Of a DNA stretch of 30,161 nt, positions 13,894 through 22,694 are shown in pieces (position 1 is the stretch's first letter; every line of letters begins with the position of its first letter). The stretch is from a virus. The stretch is taken from positions 1 through 30,161 of the IMG/VR virus record IMGVR_UViG_3300029951_000087. One strand, 5' to 3'. The notes beneath the pieces were generated by a model. That model saw nothing but the letters and a program-made list of their open reading frames with translations, searched no databases and was not told the origin of the DNA. The position numbers and the translations under genes are program-made.

Positions 13894-14355
13894 TTACGTG
13901 GTCGCGGGTTCGTCGGGCATCACGTCTGATTCCATGGCGACGGCCAATCGTTGGGCACGCGCGCCAACTTGAGTCGCCCACGCAGAATTAAGCATCCCCG
14001 CTGCAGCCACCGCATACGCGCCGCGCTGCATCGCACCGAGCGTGTTGTGAAATGTCAGCAGCGTGCCGATGCCTAGGTTAAAGGCCATGTTCGCGACCAC
14101 GCGCTGGCGCACTTCATCGAGGCCGCGCCACCACGGCAGAGCATGGTCGAGCAGACCAAAGGTAACGCCCAGGTCGCTGGTGAGCAGTGCATTGACTTGC
14201 TCATCGGACAGCGGATAGGTCCAACCTGCGGGAAGCGGAGATACGTCCAAATTGTGGCCGACGCCAACGGTTTGGTGGCCGGTCGTATCCACGTAAGGCG
14301 AATACTCCACGCCCTCATCGCGCCTAAGCTCGGCGATCATCAACGTCATATCCAT
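13894..14355 (-). CDS. GH24 endolysin (T4-type lysozyme)
   Basis: This protein has 153 residues. The catalytic triad spacing matches T4 lysozyme: Glu14 (RRDEGVEYSPY), Asp23 (VDTTG) and Thr29 (TVGVGHN), with Glu-to-Asp 9 and Asp-to-Thr 6. It hydrolyses the MurNAc-GlcNAc bond of murein to release progeny. No signal peptide or SAR segment is visible, so a holin should be needed; candidates are the one-TM protein upstream and the 79-residue protein downstream. ATG 14355 has GAGG upstream. It is placed in the late block after a one-TM protein. Confidence 0.93.
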   Translation of the reverse strand: MDMTLMIAELRRDEGVEYSPYVDTTGHQTVGVGHNLDVSPLPAGWTYPLSDEQVNALLTSDLGVTFGLLDHALPWWRGLDEVRQRVVANMAFNLGIGTLLTFHNTLGAMQRGAYAVAAAGMLNSAWATQVGARAQRLAVAMESDVMPDEPATT

Positions 14356-14363
14356 GAGATACC

Positions 14364-14762
14364 TCAGAAGAACGCCTTATAGACTGCGACTACAAACTTG
14401 GGGAATGTCCCGTTCACGGCGTAATACCCCGCGGCGTACAGAAAAATCCCCGGCACGACGAGTGGAATAAACATCTGCTTGTAGAGGAACTTCCACGCTT
14501 CAGCGAGCCGACAAAAGAACCGCTTCGTGGCAACGCCTTCGTTCCACGCGGAGCGCATTGCGCCCGTGTCTTCGGATATCTTTCCTATGACGGTCGCTAG
14601 AGCGTCGATCTTCTCGCCCTGCCCGTTGATCACTACGTCCTGGCTACTGAGCCGAAGATTGACCGCTGCAAACTGTTTTGCTACGCCCTTCCATCGTTTG
14701 TCATCGGTGGTCAGGCTCTCGAATTCATCTTCGGATAGACCCTGCTGGTCTTGGTCGGTCAT
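14364..14762 (-). CDS. One-TM protein upstream of the endolysin
   Basis: This protein has 132 residues. A polar N-terminal two thirds (SEDEFESLTTDDKRWKGVA, later GEKIDALATVIGK, coil-like) is followed by a hydrophobic segment near residues 97-118 (FIPLVVPGIFLYAAGYYAV) and a short tail. One C-terminal transmembrane helix just before the endolysin suggests a lysis-timing role (class III holin or antiholin), but the protein is longer than most. ATG 14762 has CGGAGCAATTGA upstream. Confidence 0.6.
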   Translation of the reverse strand: MTDQDQQGLSEDEFESLTTDDKRWKGVAKQFAAVNLRLSSQDVVINGQGEKIDALATVIGKISEDTGAMRSAWNEGVATKRFFCRLAEAWKFLYKQMFIPLVVPGIFLYAAGYYAVNGTFPKFVVAVYKAFF

Positions 14763-14779
14763 TCAATTGCTCCGGGAAT

Positions 14780-14802
14780 AAAAAAACCGCCCGGAGGCGG
14801 TT
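14780..14802 (-). terminator. Intrinsic terminator
   Basis: On the minus strand AACCGCC TCCG GGCGGTT is a 7-bp stem with tetraloop, followed by TTTT. It lies after the acyltransferase gene and before the one-TM protein gene. Confidence 0.8.
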
Positions 14803-14833
14803 GTATGCTTTTTCTAAATCAGAAGTGTTTAGT

Positions 14834-15970
14834 TCACCACTCCCCGATCACTTTTGTTCGTGAAGGCGCAGATATGTCTTCTCTTGCTCGATATAACCTA
14901 GACCCAAGCTGCATTCCCGGCCGCTCTATGAATCGATAAGTGACCCACGACGAACAGAGAACCAAGACAAGAGCGACTATGGCAACAGCCGGATAGCCCA
15001 AAGTCAGCCCTACCCGCGCGACGATATTTACCCAGAGTGGATGGCCAAAAATCAAGATAGGGCCGTGCAGAAGATACATGCTGTAACTGCGCTCGCCCCA
15101 GTAGACAACGAACCGATTTGAGAATACCCAGCTCGGTTTGATCGCCTGCCAGATTACAAGCGCGCCGAACACCAGAATGCACGATGCGTAATTTCTTTCC
15201 AACTCGGTCGATACCGGAAGGGACGAAATTCTCGGAGTCACGATTGACCACGCTCCGACTGCGACCACGATCGCCAGAGCGATGACGACTGGCATGACAT
15301 TCGCTACGGACTTTTGTGCCGCAAGGTAGATGAAGTATGCTGCGGTCCCTGCTGCGAAAAACTGTATCTGCCCCGGGAATGTCATGTAAGAGAATAGGTG
15401 CGGCATCCCCGGGTGTACTTGTGCATTCAGGGCGGCGTAGCCCAAGACAATCCCAGCACCCAGAAATAATATGGAACTGCGGACGCCAATGATGCAGCCG
15501 ATAATCAACGGCATCATGGCGTAGAAGATCATTTCGACACCGACGGTCCAGCCGGCCCAGACTAGGCTCCCCTGCTGGTCCGGCATGAAATTGAAAACAA
15601 AACCGAAACTCAGAATCGCATCAACGAGATTGTGAGGACCCATGATCCCCACAAAAGACGTTGCGATGATCATCAAATAGAACAGGGGCGCGATCCTGAA
15701 AAATCGCTTAACAGCGAACACCTTGATCCAGTCTGGACGCGCCATGTATCGAGTGGTCGAGTACATCAGCGAGAATGCGCTAATAACGAAGAACAGACGA
15801 ACGCCCGAACCAAGATTCCTGTCGAAGCCACCCGAGGGAGCGATGCCAGCCACATCCCTTAAATGAAAAATCAAGACCATAAAAAATGCCAGGAATCGCA
15901 AGCCATGGATTCCTGCTAATTTCTTATCAGCGGCAAAGCTGCTTTTGGTATCTTGCAATTTCCTTTCCAC
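14834..15970 (-). CDS. Acyltransferase 3 family membrane O-acyltransferase (OafA-like)
   Basis: This protein has 378 residues, starting at GTG 15970 with GAGGG upstream. About ten hydrophobic helices are visible. The first carries GLRFLAFFMVLIFHLRD, giving the R-x10-H signature (Arg25, His36) of inner-membrane acyltransferase 3 enzymes that move acyl groups from CoA to extracytoplasmic sugars such as O-antigen. A short hydrophilic C-terminal tail follows. Located directly after the fibre genes, it is a good candidate for lysogenic or infection-time surface conversion (changing the receptor for the phage's own fibres). The substrate is inferred. Its composition seems lower in GC than the flanking fibre genes. 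Confidence 0.9.
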   Translation of the reverse strand: MERKLQDTKSSFAADKKLAGIHGLRFLAFFMVLIFHLRDVAGIAPSGGFDRNLGSGVRLFFVISAFSLMYSTTRYMARPDWIKVFAVKRFFRIAPLFYLMIIATSFVGIMGPHNLVDAILSFGFVFNFMPDQQGSLVWAGWTVGVEMIFYAMMPLIIGCIIGVRSSILFLGAGIVLGYAALNAQVHPGMPHLFSYMTFPGQIQFFAAGTAAYFIYLAAQKSVANVMPVVIALAIVVAVGAWSIVTPRISSLPVSTELERNYASCILVFGALVIWQAIKPSWVFSNRFVVYWGERSYSMYLLHGPILIFGHPLWVNIVARVGLTLGYPAVAIVALVLVLCSSWVTYRFIERPGMQLGSRLYRAREDISAPSRTKVIGEW

Positions 15971-16033
15971 CGGGAGACCCTCGATTCGAGCCGCGTCGCG
16001 GCGAAAGCCGCCACATTATCATGGAACCACCGC

Positions 16034-17764
16034 TTACCGAATGCGACGTGCACGGATTACGCCGGTTCCAGTCAGCCCGGTTCCGGCATACCCGGCTTCG
16101 CAGGTTAAATACACGGTGGTCGTTGTCGCAAGACTCTCCCGTACTACGGGGGTTGACATGATTTGCTGGGCAATAGCGAAACTGGTCGACGAGCCGTTCC
16201 AAAGACCGACAGCGCCTAGCGTTGCTGATGTCGTGCTAATGCCAGCATCGATTAATGTGAGCGACGTAACGGAACCTATGTTGGTGAATTGCACCGTACC
16301 ACTCACGTCCCAATCGCCAGCAGTTAAGCTCTCACTGGCACAATTGTTGGGAATTGTGGACGAAAGAGACGTTCCTGATGTTGTAGCTGGCTGGTACTCG
16401 CCAATCGCTCCGGCGTTCGCGTTGTCGTTAGTGGTCGTGCCGACGTAGTTCTTGCCGTAGACGGAAGACCACAGATTGGTAGAAGACCCTAGCGTGAATG
16501 TATTGCTTGTGATCGGCTCGGTAATTCCCGCCATCACCTCCGCCCCCCCGGTATAACCGAGTACCACATTATTTGCAGCCGACATGTTGAGTATCGGCTG
16601 CAAAACAGCGCCGCTTGTCAATGCGCTGATGGGTGCGTTGTTCGGCAATGCGATCCCCGCGGTGCTAATCGCGGCGTTCTGCATGTTGACGCCATACGTG
16701 TGCGTACCGGCCAAAAGATAAGACTGAGTTGCGGTGCCTTCATCCTCAATCGAGCTTCCAGCAATAGCCCCGCTATTCGCACTATCAAAATAAATCCCGC
16801 GTTGCCACATATCATTGGCACCACTTATGATAATGGCGGCTTGAGATTTGAACGACCCCGCCCCAGAAAAAAGCAGTCCAGCATTATAAGGATTTGCGAC
16901 TGTGACGTAATTATTGGCATTACTGTTGTTGTAGTCGATTTCCAGCCCGATCAGGCCATTAGAGCCGACACCCGAACCGGACTGTGCTACGAGGTTAGCG
17001 GCCCAGGCGGACCCAGCGCCGGCAACTTGGCTAACACCGGAAAAGAATGCAACCTTATCGCTGTTTGGCGTACCCAGACCATTCCCGGTATTGGCCGTCA
17101 TGTTGATCTGGAAACCCCACTCAGGCAGCGAAGCTTGCGTAGTCGTGTAGTTGTCGAAGAAGTTTCCGTACGCAAGGAATCCGTTGCCGACAGGCGTAGT
17201 CGACTGGGCGCCCCCGCCCGTGATCTGCACGCCGTTCGTGCCAGCAAAGGTCGCTGTAGTGCCGCCGATCGGCACCGATACGCTTGTCGCTGCAACTGCC
17301 CCGGGCGTCGTGCCGCCGATCGCTCCAGGCGAAGCGAAAGTAGCGCCACCAAGAGTTGCCGCATTGATTGCGCTATTGCATACGAACCCGGTCCCGCTTG
17401 CCCAGCCCAGCGCGCCTGCCGATGTGCTGCAGCTTGGTACGGCCAAAGCCGTGGGGCTTGCGGTCGAAGCTGCACCATTCCCGAGGATAGTATTCGCTGC
17501 TTGCGTCGCGTGATCGGCTGGCGTTACAAGCCCGGTCGCAGTCAATGAGCCGGTGATGGTGGGGCTTGCGATAGCTGGCGTTGCCAACGCTGGTGAATTG
17601 GATAGCACAGTCGAGCCGGTGCCAGTCGATGTCGTGGCACCTGTCCCTCCGTTCACTGCACCCAGTGGCGTTTGCAAAGTCAGGGAACTGAACGTAGGAG
17701 ACGGATAGGTCTGCCCAAAAGCAAGTGCTGGGATAAGCAATGCTGCGAGAATGGTTCTTTTCAT
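16034..17764 (-). CDS. Tail fibre protein with a signal-peptide-like N-terminus
   Basis: This protein has 576 residues. The N-terminus [18 protein letters not shown] looks like a Sec signal peptide with an ALA cleavage motif, followed by TYPSPTFSSLTLQTPLGAVN and NGGTGATTSTG, patterns of phage fibres. The long low-charge middle is Gly/Ser/Thr/Asn-rich. The end GVIRARRIR is a usual fibre C-terminus. The start overlaps the previous stop (ATGA). It is probably the receptor-binding long fibre; the leader is unexplained for a virion protein and may instead anchor during assembly. No chaperone is recognised other than the 78-residue gene just upstream. Confidence 0.75.
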   Translation of the reverse strand: MKRTILAALLIPALAFGQTYPSPTFSSLTLQTPLGAVNGGTGATTSTGTGSTVLSNSPALATPAIASPTITGSLTATGLVTPADHATQAANTILGNGAASTASPTALAVPSCSTSAGALGWASGTGFVCNSAINAATLGGATFASPGAIGGTTPGAVAATSVSVPIGGTTATFAGTNGVQITGGGAQSTTPVGNGFLAYGNFFDNYTTTQASLPEWGFQINMTANTGNGLGTPNSDKVAFFSGVSQVAGAGSAWAANLVAQSGSGVGSNGLIGLEIDYNNSNANNYVTVANPYNAGLLFSGAGSFKSQAAIIISGANDMWQRGIYFDSANSGAIAGSSIEDEGTATQSYLLAGTHTYGVNMQNAAISTAGIALPNNAPISALTSGAVLQPILNMSAANNVVLGYTGGAEVMAGITEPITSNTFTLGSSTNLWSSVYGKNYVGTTTNDNANAGAIGEYQPATTSGTSLSSTIPNNCASESLTAGDWDVSGTVQFTNIGSVTSLTLIDAGISTTSATLGAVGLWNGSSTSFAIAQQIMSTPVVRESLATTTTVYLTCEAGYAGTGLTGTGVIRARRIR

Positions 17765-17997
17765 GATATCGAGATTGCCCCTTTGTTATTCCATACGACG
17801 CCAGCAGAAGCAGGCAGAGTTGTCGGAAGGCCGGTGGCCCATGCAGTCGATGAGCCCGAGGTCAATATCGCGGCGAGTTGCGAAAGCGGCATCGTGCACT
17901 TAGCCAATTGACCATTCTGAGACTGATAAATCGTGACCAGTTCTGCGCCGGTTATTGGCTGAGGAAGTCCATAGATTTCTACCGTTTGATTAAACAC
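17761..17997 (-). CDS. Small fibre-associated protein (78 aa)
   Basis: GTG 17997 starts within an 8-base overlap of the preceding fibre gene, with GGAGAG upstream. The product ([20 protein letters not shown], end [12 protein letters not shown]) ends in a W-N-N-x-G-x-x-S motif also present at the C-terminal end of the DUF2612 protein (LWNNGGVVSIA). It may be a fibre adaptor or assembly factor of the long fibre that follows; no known chaperone pattern is recognised. Confidence 0.65.
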   Translation of the reverse strand: MFNQTVEIYGLPQPITGAELVTIYQSQNGQLAKCTMPLSQLAAILTSGSSTAWATGLPTTLPASAGVVWNNKGAISIS

Positions 17998-19213
17998 CTA
18001 TAGCTCTCCACGTGAAGGATGCGGCCGCGAATGCTCCTGACAAATTCCATGTAGTGACATTGAAGCCAGTGGCACTCACTGCTCCAAACGAAGGGAAGGT
18101 AGCCAATGGCCCACTAGAATTGACGCAGGTTCCAGTTAATGAGAACGAGGCGCTAGTAAATGGAATCGGGAACGTTATAAATTGATTTGCGCTGGCCGTG
18201 CCATTAACGGCTCCCCACTGCTCTATCGTTCCATCGGGAAATTTTCTCCAACCGTTCAATCCGACACTTGAGGGAAACTGGCCGAGATTGAGAGCTTGAG
18301 AAGGTTGCGTCGCTGGCCCTACTTGGAGGGCATCCACAACGACGTTCGTTCCATTGCCTCGCAATTGAGTCTTCCCGCCTTGCGCCAGCGTGACCGACGC
18401 GCCGCCGCTGGTGAGCGCGGTGACAACGAATGCACCCGTGGTCGCATTGATGACATCCCATTCCTGAGCGAAGGCCGGAAAAGTCAGCGCCACCGCTCCG
18501 GTCAGCGTGCCAGTCAGGACAATGATCGGTTTCGAGTACTGCGCCGCCGAGAGCGTGACATTCGCGTTCGTCAAGGCAATCGATGCGGATGTCGAGAAGA
18601 ACATCGGTAACCAGTTCACGCCCCCCGTAGCCGCGATCGTGGTGCTCGATGCGCTCTGCGAGGTCTGGACGTTGTATGTTCCCGTGCCACCTGTGCCAGT
18701 ACCCAGCGAAATGATCTGCGTGCCCGAGGTAACCCCCGTACCGGACAGGATTTGCCCGACCGTCACAGTCCCGGAAGCAACTGCGGTAACCGTTAGAACG
18801 GTGCCAGAGATGGAGCCGGCGAAGGATGCACTCGCCGCGTCAGGATCGGATAGGTTGTTGTCGGCGGTTGACCGCCAAAAGCCCGTGTAGTCCGCGCTTT
18901 GAAGAATGGCGCCATTCGGATAGCCTCCGATTGCCTCAGCGAATGCAGTATTAAAGATCGGCTCTCCACCCACTTGGCTCCATTGAACGCCGGCCGTGGT
19001 TTGGTAGAGTATGCCGTTCGTATCTTGGCCAAAAGGAGGCGTTCCGCCGGCCGCGACCGCAACAAAGGTAACGGGCGGATAGCCGTCATTGAGTGACGCT
19101 GCGCCAGCGGTTATCCCGATCTGCGATGCGGCAGGAATCGTCCTGATAAACCCAGCACCGGCGGCATGAGCAAACGGCGCAACGAAAGGAGTGGGCGACT
19201 GGGATGCGAGCAT
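17990..19213 (-). CDS. Tail fibre with gp53-like C-terminal domain and inserted repeat module
   Basis: This protein has 407 residues. Residues about 1-128 are a fibre N-terminal region ([18 protein letters not shown] is typical of tail-fibre attachment segments). Residues 129-196 are the GTYxV/Q-x-x-x-S module. Residues about 200-290 are beta-rich. Residues about 318-407 ([16 protein letters not shown], later FPIPF) match the gp53-like C-terminal domain of putative tail fibres. It likely attaches to the DUF2612 baseplate protein encoded upstream. Start ATG 19213 has GAGAATTT upstream. Confidence 0.8.
   Translation of the reverse strand: MLASQSPTPFVAPFAHAAGAGFIRTIPAASQIGITAGAASLNDGYPPVTFVAVAAGGTPPFGQDTNGILYQTTAGVQWSQVGGEPIFNTAFAEAIGGYPNGAILQSADYTGFWRSTADNNLSDPDAASASFAGSISGTVLTVTAVASGTVTVGQILSGTGVTSGTQIISLGTGTGGTGTYNVQTSQSASSTTIAATGGVNWLPMFFSTSASIALTNANVTLSAAQYSKPIIVLTGTLTGAVALTFPAFAQEWDVINATTGAFVVTALTSGGASVTLAQGGKTQLRGNGTNVVVDALQVGPATQPSQALNLGQFPSSVGLNGWRKFPDGTIEQWGAVNGTASANQFITFPIPFTSASFSLTGTCVNSSGPLATFPSFGAVSATGFNVTTWNLSGAFAAASFTWRAIGV
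18626..18829 (-). repeat. Copy of the GTYxV module inside the tail fibre gene
   Basis: Residues 129-196 of the 407-residue fibre read [35 protein letters not shown] and [18 protein letters not shown]. This is the same module as in the sheath (28800-29192), baseplate J (20168-20362) and the window-edge gene. Confidence 0.85.
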
Positions 19214-19227
19214 AAATTCTCAATAGG

Positions 19228-20082
19228 TCAGGCGATGGACACGACGCCACCGTTATTCCAGAGTTGGCCAGTGCCAATTCCGGGATTGGAAAGCGGGAGA
19301 TTTGCGCCAGTGAGATAAAGCAAAGCCGAGGGTGAAATGCCCGGGAAATAGACGGGCGCCGCAGTCGGATTCGGCGTCGTGGTGCCTGCAACAGAAACGA
19401 CACCGCCGTTGTCCCAGAGAGCGCCTGCCAGTAACCCCGATGGAGATGTCGGGTAGCCAATGATCCCCGCGCCCATGGCGAGAACGCCGCCATCGCTAAA
19501 GAATCCGAGTTGAACTATTCCAACCTGTACACCGGCGGGTCTTGGCAGTACTCCTGACTGAGCAACAATCGCGTATTGAACTGGAGACAGCGTGAATTCG
19601 AAGGTGTAGGTCATGGTCATGTTCTGACCATCGGTACACCAACATTCTCCGGACGAACCAAACAACGTCATCAGGATCTGATTGATGCTCGCGATCGAGC
19701 CGTTGCTGATGTTCGCGTAGGCTTTCGCGAGGATCAGTTGCAAAAAGGCTTGGTCTGTCAGTGCGTAGTTGCCCGTCGTCGCTGCTCCGCTATAGAACGG
19801 CGCCTGGTTAAACGGCGTTTCCACGAGACCGTCGCCAGCCTCCTCAAATCCAAGCCACGCGCCGCTTGATACTTGTAGGACTCTGTTAACGCCGACGATT
19901 CGACCCCACACGTCGAGACCGTAACCAGTTGCCGTTAATACGTTCCAAATGCTGTTGTAAAAGGCATCGATGTTCGCGCTTGGATCGACTGCTGCGCTGA
20001 AGCTGCCAATGAGGCTAAGAATCGTCGGGCTGTTCGCGAACTGGCTGAGTATCGTTTCCTGATAGTTGAAGGAATCAGCCAT
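19228..20082 (-). CDS. DUF2612 baseplate/tail-fibre-attachment protein
   Basis: This protein has 284 residues. Residues about 1-195 match DUF2612: NYQETILSQFANSPTILSLI, YGLDVWGRIVGVNR, then ALTDQAFLQLILAKAYAN and the PRPAGVQV end. These are phage baseplate peripheral proteins equivalent to P2 gpI or Mu gp48. Residues 196-284 are an extension with two copies of an A/Q-L-W-D/N-N-G-G-V-V-S-V/I-A motif. It sits between baseplate J and the fibre gene, the normal position of the fibre-docking protein. The start ATG is 1 base after the previous stop. Confidence 0.85.
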   Translation of the reverse strand: MADSFNYQETILSQFANSPTILSLIGSFSAAVDPSANIDAFYNSIWNVLTATGYGLDVWGRIVGVNRVLQVSSGAWLGFEEAGDGLVETPFNQAPFYSGAATTGNYALTDQAFLQLILAKAYANISNGSIASINQILMTLFGSSGECWCTDGQNMTMTYTFEFTLSPVQYAIVAQSGVLPRPAGVQVGIVQLGFFSDGGVLAMGAGIIGYPTSPSGLLAGALWDNGGVVSVAGTTTPNPTAAPVYFPGISPSALLYLTGANLPLSNPGIGTGQLWNNGGVVSIA

Positions 20083-20083
20083 A

Positions 20084-21499
20084 TCAGACCAACGTCAAAA
20101 GCACATTCGCCGCGGCAAACGTCGGCTCCTGATTGATATTCATGGTGACGTCGTTCTGGTTCGGAATCACTCCAACCATCGTTTCGCTCGTTACCGTTTG
20201 CGCAATGCTCACTGTCCACGACGTTCCGCTACCGGCTGTGATCTGAGTACCCGATACGATGTGGCCTGACGCGTCGGCTATGAACTGGCCGATTGCGATC
20301 GTGCCCGATGCGACGCTTGAGACAGTCAGCGTGTTTGCAGCGATGGAGCCGGTGAACGTGGCAGACGGGACGTTGATGCACCCGATCTGCAACGAAATGA
20401 TCTGTGCCCACGAGCCCAGTGCGGCGACATCGGAATAGAACCGGCTCGCGAAGAGTTCGGAGCCAAGGCGCGGCACAGTGCCGCCGTCCTGACCGGAAAA
20501 GGCCGAGACAAACGCGGCTTGAATCTGCGCCAACGCAGTCGACGGAACTGCCGCACTGTTCTTAAGCGTCACCAAAAAGAAGATTGGTGTATTGATCGCT
20601 GTCTGGAACGACACCGTGTAGCTGGGCGGCGACGAATAAAGAGGATTCGGGTCTGTGACCGTGACGGGCGTGTTGCCGGTGTAATTACAGCCGGGCGGCT
20701 TTTTAAGCCAGATCGCCTGTGCGACCGCCAGATTGGTGTAACTCCCTGCCACGCAAACATAGAGGCTATTCGCGTTGAGCGTAATGCCGCCGATCGTCGC
20801 GGGGGTTCCGAGATCGTTGTCGATCACATAAGCATCGACCACACCTGGCACACTCAACACATTGGCGAGGATCGAGTCGAGCATCCCTACAGAATTAAGC
20901 GCAACGCTCTGCTGCCGGCGCAATTCGAAAGCTGCGCGACTTTCAACAGCGCGCCCGATTACGCCCGACGTACACGTAACGGTGTCCCAGCCCGGAATAG
21001 CCTGATAGATCGTGACGGCATTGCTTGCAGGAACCGCGATAGGGCCGGTCGTCAGGCAAGCAAAAGCGAGCGTGATCGTGCCGCTAATCGGAATCGTGCC
21101 GCCGACTGTGCAGGCATAGATGTTCCCGCTTGCGTCCTGAATCTGCGCGCCAACAGGGATCGGCACATTGACCAACCCAACGCACGCGATTTGCAGCGTC
21201 GTCGGCTGCGCGGCAAGACGCGTCAAGAAGTAGATGGCCGCTATGCCGTCTTGCCACCGGCCCGACGCGAAGGCCGGGTCAACGTTATTGGTGATGTAAA
21301 GGAACTGAGAATTGGCATCGCCCACAATCGCCGCTTCCGATTGCGCAAGTTGGCCCTGAGGCGTCGTAAGTGACTGGTCAAGCGTCCCGCCGAAGGCCTG
21401 GTTGATATCTGCCTGTACGCCAGTCAGAATTGCGGACTCTGCCGGCAGAACGAACCCGGTTGCCCCGAACGTAGGCGACGGAACGTTAGTTGTTGCCAT
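20084..21499 (-). CDS. Baseplate J-like (gp47-type) wedge protein
   Basis: This protein has 471 residues. It carries the Baseplate_J pattern: PESAILTGVQADINQAFGG-like opening, SEAAIVGDANSQFLYITNNV, RWQDGIAAIYFLTRLAAQ, the central GWDTVTCTSGVIGRAVESRA, and GSELFASRFYSDVAALGSWA near the C-terminus. It forms the wedge ring of a contractile baseplate. Residues 380-444 are an extra module, after which the normal VTMNINQEPTFA tail resumes. Its position after a gp46-like gene and before DUF2612 fits Mu-type gp47. The ribosome binding site is weak, and a terminator hairpin lies just upstream. Confidence 0.92.
   Translation of the reverse strand: MATTNVPSPTFGATGFVLPAESAILTGVQADINQAFGGTLDQSLTTPQGQLAQSEAAIVGDANSQFLYITNNVDPAFASGRWQDGIAAIYFLTRLAAQPTTLQIACVGLVNVPIPVGAQIQDASGNIYACTVGGTIPISGTITLAFACLTTGPIAVPASNAVTIYQAIPGWDTVTCTSGVIGRAVESRAAFELRRQQSVALNSVGMLDSILANVLSVPGVVDAYVIDNDLGTPATIGGITLNANSLYVCVAGSYTNLAVAQAIWLKKPPGCNYTGNTPVTVTDPNPLYSSPPSYTVSFQTAINTPIFFLVTLKNSAAVPSTALAQIQAAFVSAFSGQDGGTVPRLGSELFASRFYSDVAALGSWAQIISLQIGCINVPSATFTGSIAANTLTVSSVASGTIAIGQFIADASGHIVSGTQITAGSGTSWTVSIAQTVTSETMVGVIPNQNDVTMNINQEPTFAAANVLLTLV
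20168..20362 (-). repeat. Copy of the GTYxV-type module inside baseplate J
   Basis: Residues 380-444 of the J protein (ATFTGSIAANTLTVSSVASG, IVSGTQITAGSGTSWTVSIA) match the module seen in the sheath and fibre. The last strand reads TSWTVSIAQTVTSETM, a variant of GTYTVSxxQTVASxxx. Genuine J sequence continues on both sides, so this is an insertion. Confidence 0.85.
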
Positions 21500-21510
21500 G
21501 GATCAGCCAT

Positions 21511-21536
21511 AAAAAAAGCCACCCGAATGGGTGGCT
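21511..21536 (-). terminator. Intrinsic terminator
   Basis: On the minus strand AGCCACCC ATTC GGGTGGCT is a perfect 8-bp stem with a tetraloop, followed by TTTTTT. It sits between the gp46-like and J genes in the baseplate operon. Confidence 0.85.
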
Positions 21537-21558
21537 TGGTTATCTTGAACGGTCAGGA

Positions 21559-21909
21559 CTAGAAACTGGCAGCAGTCGTGACGCCGGCTGTATCCGTCAC
21601 TTGAATCTGTCCTTGAATTTGGCGACCCGCAAACTCGGTTATGAACGCTTGCGCGCTAACCACTCCCTGCACCGTTTCTGCAGCCGCGACCAGTTGCGCC
21701 TTGACATATTGCAGAGTCGGGAGTTGGCCTAGGATCTGTGTGAAATAGGGGATGCCCACCGTTTGATCGTAATACACGTCATTTATGAACGTCCGGCATG
21801 CCGTGGCAGCATTCTGAGCTAGAGCATACGGGTCCGACGCAACGGCAATATTCCCAAAGCTATCAACGGCAAGATCCCATGTCGATGGATTCAAGTACAA
21901 ACTGTTCAT
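21559..21909 (-). CDS. gp46-like / gp25-type baseplate wedge protein
   Basis: This protein has 116 residues. MNSLYLNPSTWDLAVDSFGN, followed by DPYALAQNAATACRTF and YYDQTVGIPYFTQILGQ, is the gp46-like baseplate pattern of Mu-type phages (a W-D-L-x-x-D-x-x-G-N-I opening and the VGIPYF motif). It joins the baseplate wedge with gp47/J, which follows. ATG 21909 has AAGGA upstream. Confidence 0.88.
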   Translation of the reverse strand: MNSLYLNPSTWDLAVDSFGNIAVASDPYALAQNAATACRTFINDVYYDQTVGIPYFTQILGQLPTLQYVKAQLVAAAETVQGVVSAQAFITEFAGRQIQGQIQVTDTAGVTTAASF

Positions 21910-21932
21910 CGCATTTCCTTGTACGCAAGAGA

Positions 21933-22694
21933 CTATTGCGGAGGGCCACCGAGGCCCGTTCCGCCCGAGGCGGTATGCTGGTGCGTGCTGTCTATCGCAT
22001 GGCCGTTTGAAGTGATAGACCCGACGAACTGCACCGCACCTGTAATCAGCGATGCGACTCCGCTACCGACGCTGCCCGTCATGCCAGCGAGCCACGACAA
22101 CAGGCCTTGGATAATCACAGCGCCGCTAAAGTTTGATTGAGGCGAGTTGACCGTGAAAGACGTCGATGCGTTGTTGACTATGACCGGCGCCGTCAAAGTA
22201 ATCTGGGTCGGCGACGTCACAGCAATGCCGGTCGAGCTAAACGCGATGTACTGGCTCGGCGTTCCGTTCAATATCCCGCCGAAGTAGACCGCATCCGACA
22301 TCGAGAAACGACGTTTGCTGCCCGGATTAGCTTGCGCCTTCGTGGCCTTCACGCTTGAGATATCGCGATCAGCGAACCCAGCAAAGCCGATGTCGCCAAC
22401 TTGTGGATCAATGATGATTGCGTTCGCGCCGCCCTGAAGTCTGAAGTACGGTACGTTGTAAAGCGGCCCGTGCGGCTCCGCGTTGTTATATCCATCAAGC
22501 TGATTCACCAGCGGTTGCAGGCTCACAAAGCCCACCGGCGAGACCCCACCGGCGTTCGTCACGCTCAACACTTGGCATGGTTGCATCGTGCGCACGCGCG
22601 CCAGAATCGACCAGACCAGAAACGTGTTGGCGTTGTAGTCCGAGCCGTTGTCTGTCGCTTCCGCAGTGCCTAGATATCCGACCGGATTAACCAC
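21933..22694 (-). CDS. Central spike / puncturing protein (gp45, Gp138 N-terminal type)
   Basis: This protein has 253 residues from GTG 22694 (GGAG upstream), overlapping the previous stop by 8 bases; a longer frame from 22751 is rejected. Residues about 15-110 (MQPCQVLSVTNAGGVSPVGF, DPQVGDIGFAGFADRDIS) match the Gp138 N-terminal OB-like domain. A repetitive beta-helix-like middle follows, and the C-terminus HAIDSTHQHTASG carries the H-x-H metal-binding tip motif of contractile spikes. It pierces the host outer membrane. Its order after the hub gene fits a Mu-type tail tip. Confidence 0.85.
   Translation of the reverse strand: MVNPVGYLGTAEATDNGSDYNANTFLVWSILARVRTMQPCQVLSVTNAGGVSPVGFVSLQPLVNQLDGYNNAEPHGPLYNVPYFRLQGGANAIIIDPQVGDIGFAGFADRDISSVKATKAQANPGSKRRFSMSDAVYFGGILNGTPSQYIAFSSTGIAVTSPTQITLTAPVIVNNASTSFTVNSPQSNFSGAVIIQGLLSWLAGMTGSVGSGVASLITGAVQFVGSITSNGHAIDSTHQHTASGGTGLGGPPQ

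Noticed and set aside
15988-16014. GC-rich hairpins near the acyltransferase start, considered as terminator
   Set aside because: Two small stems are present, one with a GAAA loop, but no T-run follows on the minus strand, so termination cannot be supported.
16700-17548. + strand open frame of 282 codons inside the tail fibre gene
   Set aside because: Composition is that of a shadow frame (Arg and Cys-rich, no domain), and the minus-strand fibre gene is well supported.
20519-21373. + strand open frame of 284 codons opposite baseplate J
   Set aside because: Arg-rich shadow with no recognisable domain. Baseplate J on the other strand has clear family motifs.
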